A DNA stretch of 8,878 nucleotides from contig DDXI01000150.1 of assembly GCA_002347475.1 (NCBI GenBank), positions 1-8,878 on the forward strand, in the 5' to 3' direction. Of this stretch, positions 1-5,613 are shown piece by piece. Below the pieces are notes generated by a model. It worked only from the letters and a program-made list of their open reading frames with translations. It made no database searches and was not told the DNA's origin. This DNA is from Peptococcaceae bacterium UBA2264 (GTDB lineage Bacteria > Bacillota > Desulfitobacteriia > Desulfitobacteriales > Desulfitobacteriaceae). The position numbers and the translations under genes were made by a program. Numbering within the stretch: the stretch's first letter is position 1; each line of letters opens with the position of its first letter.

Positions 1-321
1 TATGGCATGATACAACCTGGCCAGTCTAATACACAGGCTGTCAGAGCAGTTTTTATAATTGATCCGCAAGGTATTATCCGCCTGATTCTTTACTATCCGC
101 TTTCAACCGGCAGAAATTTCGATGAAATAAAACGTGTTATTCTGGCCCTGCAGAAGGCAGATAAAGACGGTGTTGCCACCCCGGCTGACTGGAGACCCGG
201 GGATGATTGCATTGTTCCTACTGCGGGTTCCTGCGGAGTGGCAAAAGAAAGAATGGAAACACCGGCTGAAGACACCTACTGCCTGGACTGGTTCATGTGC
301 TTTAAAAAAGAAAATAAATAA
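1..321 (+). CDS. Peroxiredoxin (1-Cys/Prx6-like, AhpC/TSA family), 3' part only
   Basis: This is the C-terminal 106 codons of a peroxiredoxin. The frame is open from the first base (Tyr-Gly before the first Met), so the real start lies upstream of the window. The enzyme reduces hydrogen peroxide and organic hydroperoxides in the cytoplasm. The visible part contains the end of the thioredoxin fold (AVRAVFIIDPQGIIR, then YYPLSTGRNFDEI) and the C-terminal dimerisation extension typical of Prx6-type enzymes (ALQKADKDGVATPADW, then PGDDCIVP). The last 30 residues are Cys-rich (GSCGVAKERM, then YCLDWFMC), a tail I associate with clostridial members, where one Cys may act as a resolving or extra redox Cys. 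The peroxidatic Cys is outside the window. A strong terminator follows 21 bases after the TAA stop, so this is the last gene of its transcript. Confidence 0.9.
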   Translation, partial: YGMIQPGQSNTQAVRAVFIIDPQGIIRLILYYPLSTGRNFDEIKRVILALQKADKDGVATPADWRPGDDCIVPTAGSCGVAKERMETPAEDTYCLDWFMCFKKENK

Positions 322-342
322 CAGGCAACAAAACAATTTATC

Positions 343-369
343 AAGAGGGCAGACCAGCTGCCCTCTTTT
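343..369 (+). terminator. Rho-independent terminator after the peroxiredoxin gene
   Basis: A perfect 10-bp stem (AAGAGGGCAG at 343-352 with CTGCCCTCTT at 358-367) closes a 5-base loop (ACCAG) and runs into a T-rich tract (TTTTCCTTTTT). It begins 21 bases after the peroxiredoxin stop codon. Confidence 0.93.
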
Positions 370-440
370 CCTTTTTCAGTCTCTAAAGACCTGTTTTATG
401 ACCGGACTGCACCACCAAGTGCATGTTCAGTATGACATTC

Positions 441-458
441 CTGGCCAGAGGCGGCCAG
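441..458. repeat. Short inverted repeat in the intergenic region
   Basis: CTGGCC (441-446) and GGCCAG (453-458) form a perfect 6-bp inverted repeat around a 6-base centre. No T-tract follows, so it is not an obvious terminator. Nothing else recognisable was found between the terminator at 369 and the minus-strand gene ending at 514. Confidence 0.4.
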
Positions 459-507
459 TTCTGAAGGAAATCGCAATGATATTGTCGAATTCTAACAAAT
501 AAATCTG

Positions 508-531
508 AATTTATCAGAAAAAATTTATCAG
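508..531. repeat. 10-bp direct repeat spanning the stop codon of the minus-strand gene
   Basis: AATTTATCAG occurs at 508-517 and 522-531, separated by four A's. Read on the minus strand, the two copies give CTGATAAATT twice in different frames. The first copy encodes Leu-Ile-Asn, and the second supplies the stop codon TGA followed by TAA. The C-terminus of the small gene therefore ends inside a local duplication. Confidence 0.6.
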
Positions 532-792
532 GAATTGCTTGTAGATTTTATCATCGATCTCCAGCAGGCTTTTTTTACCGTCTCTGAATTGAAGAGCAAG
601 AGTATGAATTCCCTTGAACTTATCTTCATTAACGATCTCGTATTTTTCAACTGTGGATTTGTTTAAGATAATCAGCATATACTGCTTCTCCCTGGGATCG
701 GTTAATGTAATGGTAACGGAGTCTTTTAAGGAAGTAAGGCCAATTAAACAGTCCAGATAATCACCGGCAATTACCTTGTTTTTTGCTCTCAT
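514..792 (-). CDS. Small hypothetical protein, 92 aa
   Basis: I do not recognise this family with confidence. The gene is probably real: the ATG at 792 is preceded on the minus strand by a good ribosome binding site (AAGGAG, plus-strand 802-807) at 9-base spacing. No membrane segment or signal peptide is visible. The sequence looks like a small beta-rich soluble domain. It opens with a basic MRAKNKVIAGDY segment, has a middle hydrophobic strand (YMLIILNKSTVEKYEIV, about residues 38-54), and ends with a charged and aromatic tail (LLEIDDKIYKQFLINFF). It is transcribed against its neighbours and is probably monocistronic. The stop lies inside a 10-bp direct repeat, so the extreme C-terminus may have changed recently. 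Confidence 0.72.
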   Translation of the reverse strand: MRAKNKVIAGDYLDCLIGLTSLKDSVTITLTDPREKQYMLIILNKSTVEKYEIVNEDKFKGIHTLALQFRDGKKSLLEIDDKIYKQFLINFF

Positions 793-859
793 TTCTCTCA
801 GCTCCTTTATTTTATTTGAAAATGATAACCTCTATAATAAAATATTCTTAAATAAAATG

Positions 860-888
860 CTGTCTTTATCAATAATTCTGTCTTTATC
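860..888. promoter_or_regulatory. 11-bp direct repeats upstream of the minus-strand gene (candidate operator)
   Basis: CTGTCTTTATC occurs at 860-870 and again at 878-888, an 18-bp period, inside an AT-rich stretch 68-96 bases upstream of the small minus-strand gene. On the minus strand this reads GATAAAGACAG twice, with TTGATA overlapping the gene-proximal copy as a possible -35 element. The -10 cannot be fixed: several TATA-like runs lie between 825 and 845. Direct repeats at nearly two helical turns suit a regulator-binding site, but no regulator is known. Confidence 0.3.
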
Positions 889-902
889 CTTCAGATTCCT
901 GC

Positions 903-922
903 CTCTTCTGCCTGCAGAAGAG
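903..922. repeat. Near-perfect 20-bp palindrome between divergent genes
   Basis: CTCTTCTGC (903-911) and GCAGAAGAG (914-922) are perfect 9-bp inverted repeats around a CT centre. With so short a loop it is better seen as a DNA palindrome (protein-binding site) than an RNA hairpin, and it has no T-tract. It lies in the roughly 240-bp gap between the minus-strand gene starting at 792 and the plus-strand DUF975 remnant. Confidence 0.4.
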
Positions 923-998
923 CAGCACTCCCGGCACACCTGTCAGCAGCAATGACCGCAGCCAGCCAAGGGGGAGATGAAGGTATAAATAAAAAATT

Positions 999-1022
999 AA
1001 GGGAGGGTATAAGGGAGGGTAT
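999..1022 (+). repeat. Tandem 12-bp duplication forming a G-quadruplex-type motif
   Basis: AAGGGAGGGTAT is repeated twice back to back (999-1010, 1011-1022). The two copies give four G-triplets at 1001-1003, 1005-1007, 1013-1015 and 1017-1019 with loops of 1, 5 and 1 bases, which meets the canonical G3 quadruplex pattern on the plus strand. Each copy also looks like a Shine-Dalgarno sequence. The motif lies just before ATG codons at 1026 and 1036, at the broken 5' end of the DUF975 remnant. Confidence 0.6.
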
Positions 1023-1035
1023 CAGATGAAAAGTA

Positions 1036-1374
1036 ATGCCCAGCTTAATCCTGAACTTCTTCATAATAATTTTTACCTTCCTCTGGTTTCTGCTCCTCAT
1101 TATACCAGGAATAATTGCCAGCTTAAGATATTCTATGGCCTATTATATTATGAATGATAACCCCGGGCTTAAACCTTTAGAAGCTATAGAACAAAGTAAA
1201 AAGATGATGTATGGAAACAAGGGAAGATTGTTTTATCTTTGGCTGACTTTTATTGGCTGGTTTTTCGTTGGAGTTCTTACCCTGGGTATAGGCTTTCTCT
1301 TTTTGTTGCCTTACTATAATGCGACCATAACCAATTTTTACGAAGACATCAAACCAGCCGCTCAAATTGCCTGA
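1036..1374 (+). pseudogene. DUF975-type membrane protein, 5'-truncated remnant (112 aa)
   Basis: The sequence resembles the C-terminal half of DUF975 integral membrane proteins, which are usually about 200-250 residues. The resemblance covers a first membrane segment (FFIIIFTFLWFLLLIIPGII), the family-like stretch SLRYSMAYYIMNDNPGLKPLEAIEQSKKMM, a basic GNKGRLF link, and a second membrane segment (LTFIGWFFVGVLTLGIGFLFLLPYY). The N-terminal membrane segments expected in the family are absent. In frame, a TGA at 1027-1029 sits nine bases before the ATG at 1036, so the 5' half is lost. A better-placed ATG at 1026, just after an SD-like GGGAGGG, is in another frame and encodes nothing family-like. 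It may be a dead fragment, or a short two-helix protein may still be made. The function of DUF975 is not established to my knowledge. Confidence 0.7.
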
Positions 1375-1438
1375 GCAGCCATTATTGGATTAGGAATAAG
1401 GCTGTGCTGATCAAGAGGCTTGGAAGGTTATTCGATTC

Positions 1439-1456
1439 AGCGAGTATAGCGAGTAT
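1439..1456 (+). repeat. Tandem 9-bp duplication just before a ribosome binding site
   Basis: AGCGAGTAT occurs twice back to back (1439-1447, 1448-1456), directly followed by the GATGAGGTG segment that serves as ribosome binding site for the acyl-CoA ligase starting at 1476. A slippage duplication is the simplest reading. It could alter the spacing or structure of the leader. Confidence 0.5.
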
Positions 1457-1475
1457 GATGAGGTGAAAAAAAAGA

Positions 1476-3584
1476 ATGGGTTTAGATCATTTTCTGCAGC
1501 CCAAGGCCATTGCGATAGTGGGAGCCAGCGAAACTCCGTTCCATTTTGGAAACACAGCAGCTCTTAACGCTTTACAATCCGAGAAGAATACGGCGATCTA
1601 TTTTATCAATTCCAAACGGGCTGCGATACTGGGCAAACCAACCTATAAGACCTTAGCCGATCTGCCGGTAGTTCCCGACCTGGTTGTCCTGGCAACCCCC
1701 AAAGCAAGCGTTCCTTTTCTCATGCAAGAAGCCGGGGAACTTGGAACCAGGGCTGTGGTGGTGTTTGCTTCCGGTTACAGCGAGATAGGCACTGCCAGGG
1801 GCCGGGCCGGCGAAGCAGAACTGAAAGCCATTGCCCGAAAATACGATATGAAGGTATTGGGGCCAAACTGTATCGGCTTTATCAATAATATCCGGAAAAT
1901 AAAAATATTAGGCTATTCCGGCACGGAATTTGACATGGCTGTCCGTAAAACCGGGGCCGCCATCTTAGCCCAAAGCGGGAAAATTGCTGCCGATTTGGCA
2001 GGCTGCCCCTATCTGGATATTTCTTATGTTATTTCGATGGGTAATTGTGCCATGCTGACCATTGAAGAAATTTTCGAGCATCTCGTGGAGGAAAATGAGG
2101 TCAACATTGTGGGCATCTACCTGGAAGGGGTCAAGGATGCCCCGCGATTTATGCGCTGCCTCCGGCGGGCTTATGAGCTGCAGAAACCGGTCGTTATTCA
2201 CGCCGCAGGACTGAGTAAACTCGGCGCCAAATCCACAGTTTCCCACACCGGCACCCTGGCCGGCAACAGAGCGGCCTATGAAGCAGTGTTTAAAAAATAT
2301 AAGGTCATTATGGTCGAGAATAAGGATGAATTCCTCTCCGCTGTGAATTTACTGACCTGCTGGCAGGGACGGATGCCCAAAAGGGCCAATTTTGCCGGGT
2401 TTAATGAATCAGGCGGGGACAACGCTGTCCTGGCCGATATGTGCGAGAAATATGGGGTGTACCTGCCGGCTTTGGAAGCGGAAACGATAGGAAAACTCAA
2501 AGCAGTCCTGCCCAGCTTTGCCACTCCTGCCAATCCTTTGGATGCTGTAGGCGGGAGTATTACCGATGCTGTTCCTGATCAGGTTGCTCTTTACCGTATT
2601 TTCGGGCAGGACCCGAATATTGACGCTCTTTTATTTGGAGCGATCCCCTTTTCAGTGGGGGATCCCTTGAACGAGAGAATCGGCAAAATGCTGCTCAGTT
2701 ATGCCGGGGAGAAAGAATCTGTCCCTATGCTCGTTATGCCCTCTATGGAGGATCGGCGGGATCCCCAGTGGCGGGAAAAACTGAAGGAGCAGGGGATTGC
2801 GATATTAGGCTGTTCCGATATCGGCTATAATGTCTTGGGCAAAATCTCCCGATATATTGAGGAAAAATACACCCGCACCCTGGCTGCAGCTGTTCCGGAA
2901 GGGCAGCATACCGCCCCGCCGGAATCCCTGACGGAGTTTGCTTCCAAAGAAGCGCTGAGCGCAATCGGCCTGTCCATGCCCAGGCAGGCTCTGGCCGCAA
3001 CCAGTGAAGAACTGCTTGCTGTACTGGGCAGTTTCCGGTTTCCGGTGGTGCTGAAAATATCTTCTGCGGATATTTTGCATAAAACTGAGGCCGGCGGGGT
3101 AAAACTGAATCTGCAATCCAGGGAAGAGGTTCTGACCGCCTTTGACAACATCATGAAGAGCTGCGCCGCTTACGACCCTCAGGCGCGCTTGGAGGGAGTG
3201 CTTGTGCTGGAGATGGCCAAAGCCGGTACGGAAATGATCCTGGGCATCAGCAGTGATACCCAGTTTGGACCTTTGCTGATGGTCGGCATGGGCGGAGTAT
3301 TTGTGGAGGTCTTCAAGGATATAGCCCTTTATCCCTGCCCGCTGGGCCAAGCCGAGGCTCTGGAGATGCTCAGGAGTCTGAAGGCCTATAAGCTCTTAAC
3401 CGGCTATCGTGGTTCCAGACCCTGCGACATTGACGCCTTGGCAGAAGTGATGGTCAAGCTGTCCCAGTTTGCGGCAGAGAATAAAGAAACAGTTAAGGAA
3501 CTGGACCTGAATCCCGTATTTGTCTACCCTGAGGGAGAAGGGCTTTGTGTTGTGGATGCCCTGGTGATCAAGCACCGGGACTAG
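1476..3584 (+). CDS. Acetate/acyl-CoA ligase (ADP-forming), fused alpha-beta type, 702 aa
   Basis: This enzyme family interconverts acyl-CoA + ADP + Pi with carboxylate + ATP + CoA, conserving energy in fermenting anaerobes. The length (702 aa) is normal for the fused form. Domain order: CoA-binding Rossmann domain (about 5-140; IAIVGASET at 12-20, LGPNCIG at 128-134), a succinyl-CoA-ligase-like domain (about 155-290; AQSGKIAADLAG at 165-176), a further ligase-CoA domain (about 300-460), and an ATP-grasp domain (about 485-702). Both expected phospho-carrier histidines are present: His257 in VSHTGTLAG and His535 in ILHKTEAGGV. The C-terminal ELDLNPVFV matches the ATP-grasp metal-binding end. 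The ATG at 1476 is preceded by GAGGTG at about 11 bases. The substrate cannot be read from sequence: acetate, propionate or an aryl acid are all possible. The stop is TAG, with a second in-frame stop (TAA) at 3603-3605. Confidence 0.92.
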   Translation: MGLDHFLQPKAIAIVGASETPFHFGNTAALNALQSEKNTAIYFINSKRAAILGKPTYKTLADLPVVPDLVVLATPKASVPFLMQEAGELGTRAVVVFASGYSEIGTARGRAGEAELKAIARKYDMKVLGPNCIGFINNIRKIKILGYSGTEFDMAVRKTGAAILAQSGKIAADLAGCPYLDISYVISMGNCAMLTIEEIFEHLVEENEVNIVGIYLEGVKDAPRFMRCLRRAYELQKPVVIHAAGLSKLGAKSTVSHTGTLAGNRAAYEAVFKKYKVIMVENKDEFLSAVNLLTCWQGRMPKRANFAGFNESGGDNAVLADMCEKYGVYLPALEAETIGKLKAVLPSFATPANPLDAVGGSITDAVPDQVALYRIFGQDPNIDALLFGAIPFSVGDPLNERIGKMLLSYAGEKESVPMLVMPSMEDRRDPQWREKLKEQGIAILGCSDIGYNVLGKISRYIEEKYTRTLAAAVPEGQHTAPPESLTEFASKEALSAIGLSMPRQALAATSEELLAVLGSFRFPVVLKISSADILHKTEAGGVKLNLQSREEVLTAFDNIMKSCAAYDPQARLEGVLVLEMAKAGTEMILGISSDTQFGPLLMVGMGGVFVEVFKDIALYPCPLGQAEALEMLRSLKAYKLLTGYRGSRPCDIDALAEVMVKLSQFAAENKETVKELDLNPVFVYPEGEGLCVVDALVIKHRD

Positions 3585-3586
3585 AA

Positions 3587-3634
3587 AGTGACCCTGGCTC
3601 TTTAACCAACAGAAATATAGTCCCGCAGGTCACT
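3587..3634 (+). repeat. Inverted repeat downstream of the acyl-CoA ligase gene
   Basis: AGTGACC (3587-3593) and GGTCACT (3628-3634) are perfect 7-bp inverted repeats separated by 34 bases. The loop is long and no T-tract follows, so it is at best a weak terminator or a 3' stabilising hairpin. Confidence 0.3.
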
Positions 3635-3703
3635 AAGAAAATTGTTGTATATTAAAGCTATCCAACTATGGCAGAATTAAGATATTCAGAATATTCTCAC
3701 TTA

Positions 3704-3784
3704 GGCGCTATGAATACAGGGATGTATTTGGACGCTTTTCCCTGCAGAAGCTAATAGCGTAACCGACTTCAAAGGTCGGTTTTT
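3704..3784 (+). ncRNA. Structured RNA element, copy A (three hairpins ending in a terminator)
   Basis: This element shares its layout and most of its sequence with copy B at about 4721-4805. Hairpin 1 is AATAC (3713-3717), loop AGGGAT, GTATT (3724-3728). Hairpin 2 is ACGCT (3732-3736) pairing with AGCGT (3756-3760). Hairpin 3 is a terminator immediately after it. The conserved segments are ATGAATRCRGGGATG, TTTGGACGCTT, and TAGCGTAACCGAC. Copy A also has an alternative pairing: CGCTA (3706-3710) is complementary to TAGCG (3755-3759), which would compete with hairpin 2. The arrangement resembles a cis-acting, terminator-controlled leader (riboswitch or attenuator). The GGACGC and AACCGA segments recall the GEMM/c-di-GMP-I core, but its GCAAA joint and GNRA loop are missing, so I do not assign a class. 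The broken kdpA fragment follows directly. Confidence 0.55.
3761..3784 (+). terminator. Intrinsic terminator of RNA element copy A
   Basis: AACCGACT (3761-3768) pairs with GGTCGGTT (3774-3781), eight pairs with one T-G wobble, around a 5-base loop (TCAAA). A T-run extending to 3784 follows. Whether it stops all transcripts or is controlled by the upstream hairpins is unknown. Confidence 0.75.
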
Positions 3785-4291
3785 GTGCTTATACCAGGTA
3801 ATAACCAATGGATTCTGCGGAAATTCCTGCCCCTGTCCCTGGCAGGGGCCTTGCTCCTGGTTTCCCAGGGCGTAATTCAGAACTTGTCTCCCTACCTTAC
3901 TGTGCCTACCCTGCAGGGAACAAGCCAGACTCTGGCAATGGGACCGGTGGCTTCCCAGGAAGCGATTAAGCTTATCGGGACAAACGGCGGCGGTTTCTTT
4001 AATGTTAATTCTGCTCATCCTTTTGAAAATCCGACTCCTTTGAGCAATCTCCTGGAGATGATCTACCTGCTGCTTATACCCGTGGCTTTAACTTTTTCCT
4101 TCGGCAAAATGTTAAAGGACCGCAAGCAGGGCAGGGTTATACTGGTGGCCATGTTAGTCTTATTCATATTGATGCTGGGAATAACTTATAGTTCGGAACT
4201 GGCAGGTAATCCTTTGGTGAGCAAAGTCGGCTTGACAGGTTCTTCGGCAAAGGAAGGAAAGGAAGTAAGGTTCGGCGTAGCCAACTCGGCA
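3785..4291 (+). pseudogene. kdpA: kdpA internal fragment (potassium-transporting ATPase, K+-binding subunit)
   Basis: The frame encodes about 169 residues from the middle of KdpA, the channel-like subunit of the KdpFABC potassium pump. It aligns from memory with roughly residues 170-300 of E. coli KdpA. Recognisable segments are VSQGVIQNLSPY, MGPVASQEAIKLIGTNGGGF (including the second selectivity-filter GGG), FFNVNSAHPFENPTPLSNL, and EGKEVRFGVANSA. Hydrophobic membrane segments lie at LPLSLAGALLLV, MIYLLLIPVALTFSF and VILVAMLVLFILMLGI. The N-terminal third and the C-terminal half are missing. The GTG at 3785 lies in the T-tract of terminator A and has no ribosome binding site, so it is not a genuine start. 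After FGVANSA the KdpA match stops and the sequence continues as kdpD in another frame. The KdpA frame itself reaches TGA at 4310-4312. Confidence 0.85.
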
Positions 4292-4640
4292 GGTTGTTTT
4301 GCTCCTGCCTGATGAAAATGCCAAATTGGCCTTGCAAGCAGTTTCCGAAGCCAATGATTTCCTGGATAGCAGCGAATTGGCTGTTGCCGCCTAGGTATAT
4401 AACAGAGGACAAAAAGCTGGGAAAGGAACGGAAACCTTGGGTTCGGCAGCGGCCCTTTATATACCCTTAATTACGGAACAGGGGACGCAAGGGGTCTTGG
4501 GTATTTGTTTTAATAGTACTGAGACTCAATATGACCCGGAAAGAATCCAGCTTCTGGATGCTTTCTGTGGTTTGGCTGCCTTGGCCATTAACAGGATCAA
4601 ATTGGCGGAACAGGCCAGGGAGTCCTCTAATCATAATTGA
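4287..4640 (+). pseudogene. kdpD: kdpD internal fragment (GAF-like region) with in-frame TAG
   Basis: Starting at the deletion junction, the frame reads RQVVLLLPDENAKLALQAV, then ANDFLDSSELAVAA, an in-frame TAG (4392-4394), then VYNRGQKAGKGTETLGSAAALYIPL, GVLGICF, and LLDAFCGLAALAINRIKLAEQA. This is the GAF-like sensor region of KdpD, which lies between the membrane block and the histidine-kinase domain. The TAG falls where I expect the Trp of an AVAxWV motif, so a TGG to TAG change is likely. The frame ends at TGA (4638-4640) right after LAEQARES, so the kinase domain is absent. The missing kinase domain could be a second deletion or the natural end of a short KdpD. With no upstream start and an internal stop, this is a remnant. 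Confidence 0.78.
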
Positions 4641-4720
4641 CTAAATAATCATTGCAATTCCATCCGCTAGGGATATATAATTAAATTAGTTTAATCTTTC
4701 CAACCTTATACTTATCACAA

Positions 4721-4805
4721 GGGAGCGATGAATGCGGGGATGCATTTGGACGCTTATTACCCGTATGGAGCTGGTAGCGTAACCGACCAAATAAGGTCGG
4801 TTTTT
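4721..4805 (+). ncRNA. Structured RNA element, copy B (three hairpins ending in a terminator)
   Basis: This is the second copy of the element at 3704-3784. Hairpin 1 is AATGC (4731-4735), loop GGGGAT, GCATT (4742-4746). Relative to copy A, one G-C pair is replaced by A-T with both partners changed, which supports a conserved RNA stem. Hairpin 2 is ACGCT (4750-4754) with AGCGT (4776-4780), and can be extended inward by ACC (4759-4761) with GGT (4773-4775) around a loop containing GTATGGAGC. The terminator follows at once. The element ends 55 bases before the CDGSH-protein gene, so it could control that gene by premature termination. A possible -10 (TATACT, 4707-4712) lies just upstream, without a convincing -35. 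Confidence 0.55.
4781..4805 (+). terminator. Intrinsic terminator of RNA element copy B
   Basis: AACCGACC (4781-4788) and GGTCGGTT (4795-4802) form a perfect 8-bp stem around a 6-base loop (AAATAA), followed by T's to 4805. It sits upstream of, and in the same direction as, the CDGSH-protein gene. Confidence 0.85.
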
Positions 4806-4860
4806 GTTTATTATCAGGTCTTGTTTCTTACTAAAAGCATTGGAAAGGTGATGAAAAATC

Positions 4861-5547
4861 ATGGAAAAAACTAATCAGAACAAAAAGATAAGGATAGTTA
4901 AGAATGGGCCCTATATCGTAACAGGTGGTGTGCCTTTGTCTGAAAAAATAATTGTCCCGAAGGGAATGGGATATGAATTGAAAGCAGGCCGGGCTCTGCC
5001 GCAGTCTGAAAAATATGCCCTCTGCCGCTGCGGCTATTCAAAAAATGCCCCTTTCTGTGACGGTTCTCATCTTGAGTTTGATTTCGATGGGACTGAACTT
5101 GCCTCAAGAGTCGATTATGAAGACAGGGCTGAATTGCAGGTAGGTTCTACTGTTGACCTCCTGGATGATCACAGATGCGCTTTTGTCCGTCTCTGTCACA
5201 GAGAAAAGGGTGATGCCTGGGAACTTGCCAAAAAATCCGATAATGAAGAAAACAGGAAGGAAGCAATCCAGGCCGCCAGTGATTGCCCAGCAGGGAGATT
5301 GGTGGCAGTGGACAAAAACGGCAAAAGGATTGAGCCTGTATATGAACCAGCTATTGATATCATACAGGATCCTGAGAGAGAAGTAAGTGCAGGAATTTTT
5401 GTCAAGGGCAATATCCCGCTTGAATCAGCGGAAGGATTTACCTATGAGGTGAGAAACCGCTATGTTCTTTGCCGTTGCGGTGAGTCCATTAACAAACCAT
5501 TTTGTGATGCCAGGCATGTCAGGACAAAATTCAAAGATCAGGGTTAA
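4861..5547 (+). CDS. Double CDGSH iron-sulfur domain protein, 228 aa
   Basis: The protein has two CDGSH-type [2Fe-2S] motifs flanking a middle Cys-containing domain. The first motif (CRCGYSKNAPFCDGSH) has the three-Cys one-His ligand set C55, C57, C66, H70. The second (CRCGESINKPFCDARH) has C204, C206, C215, H219, with DARH in place of DGSH. The middle region carries H104, C106, C112 and C142 (DCPAGRLV), which resembles the mono-cluster [4Fe-4S] type domain often fused to CDGSH modules. No signal peptide or membrane anchor is visible, so it should be cytoplasmic. CDGSH proteins are redox-active and are linked to iron-sulfur handling and electron transfer; a specific role is unknown. The ATG at 4861 follows GGAAAGGTG with about 10 bases spacing. 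RNA element B precedes it and a hairpin follows, so it is probably a single-gene transcript. Confidence 0.88.
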   Translation: MEKTNQNKKIRIVKNGPYIVTGGVPLSEKIIVPKGMGYELKAGRALPQSEKYALCRCGYSKNAPFCDGSHLEFDFDGTELASRVDYEDRAELQVGSTVDLLDDHRCAFVRLCHREKGDAWELAKKSDNEENRKEAIQAASDCPAGRLVAVDKNGKRIEPVYEPAIDIIQDPEREVSAGIFVKGNIPLESAEGFTYEVRNRYVLCRCGESINKPFCDARHVRTKFKDQG

Positions 5548-5582
5548 ATGAAAAAAAGGTACACTTAAAGATCATAAAATAT

Positions 5583-5613
5583 GCAAGCCAGATCGCTTAT
5601 CGGTCTGGCTTGC
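5583..5613 (+). terminator. Hairpin terminator after the CDGSH-protein gene
   Basis: GCAAGCCAGA (5583-5592) pairs perfectly with TCTGGCTTGC (5604-5613), extended inward by a T-G and a C-G pair, with a 7-base loop. The T-tract is displaced (TGCTCCATTTTCTT), so termination may be less efficient than at the other sites in the window. Confidence 0.7.

Noticed and set aside
134..502. 122-codon plus-strand frame overlapping the peroxiredoxin end, with a tail (HVQYDIPGQRRPVLKEIAMI) that looks vaguely protein-like
   Set aside because: The first half is an out-of-frame shadow of the peroxiredoxin gene and it reads through the terminator. I could not link the tail at about 400-502 to any family.
2805..3350. 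181-codon minus-strand frame inside the acyl-CoA ligase gene
   Set aside because: Antisense shadow of a well-supported coding sequence, with low-complexity His/Gln-rich composition and no domain.
3785..4312. A genuine 175-aa protein from GTG 3785
   Set aside because: It is an internal piece of KdpA starting in a terminator T-tract, and its last residues come from kdpD sequence in the wrong frame.
4721..4788. Assignment of the element to the GEMM (c-di-GMP/c-GAMP) riboswitch
   Set aside because: Only GGACGC and AACCGA segments match. The GCAAA joint, the GNRA tetraloop on the first stem and the tetraloop receptor are not visible.
3704..4805. The paired elements as ends of an insertion sequence or a composite transposon
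   Set aside because: They are direct repeats with terminators, there is no transposase or target-site duplication, and the intervening DNA is kdp remnant.
4728..4859. Short peptide ORFs starting at the shared ATG of both RNA elements (MNTGMYLDAF and MNAGMHLDAY), possible leader peptides
   Set aside because: The differences between copies preserve base pairing rather than amino acids (Ala to Thr, His to Tyr), and the frames diverge at once: one stops after 14 codons, the other runs through the terminator. RNA structure explains the conservation better.
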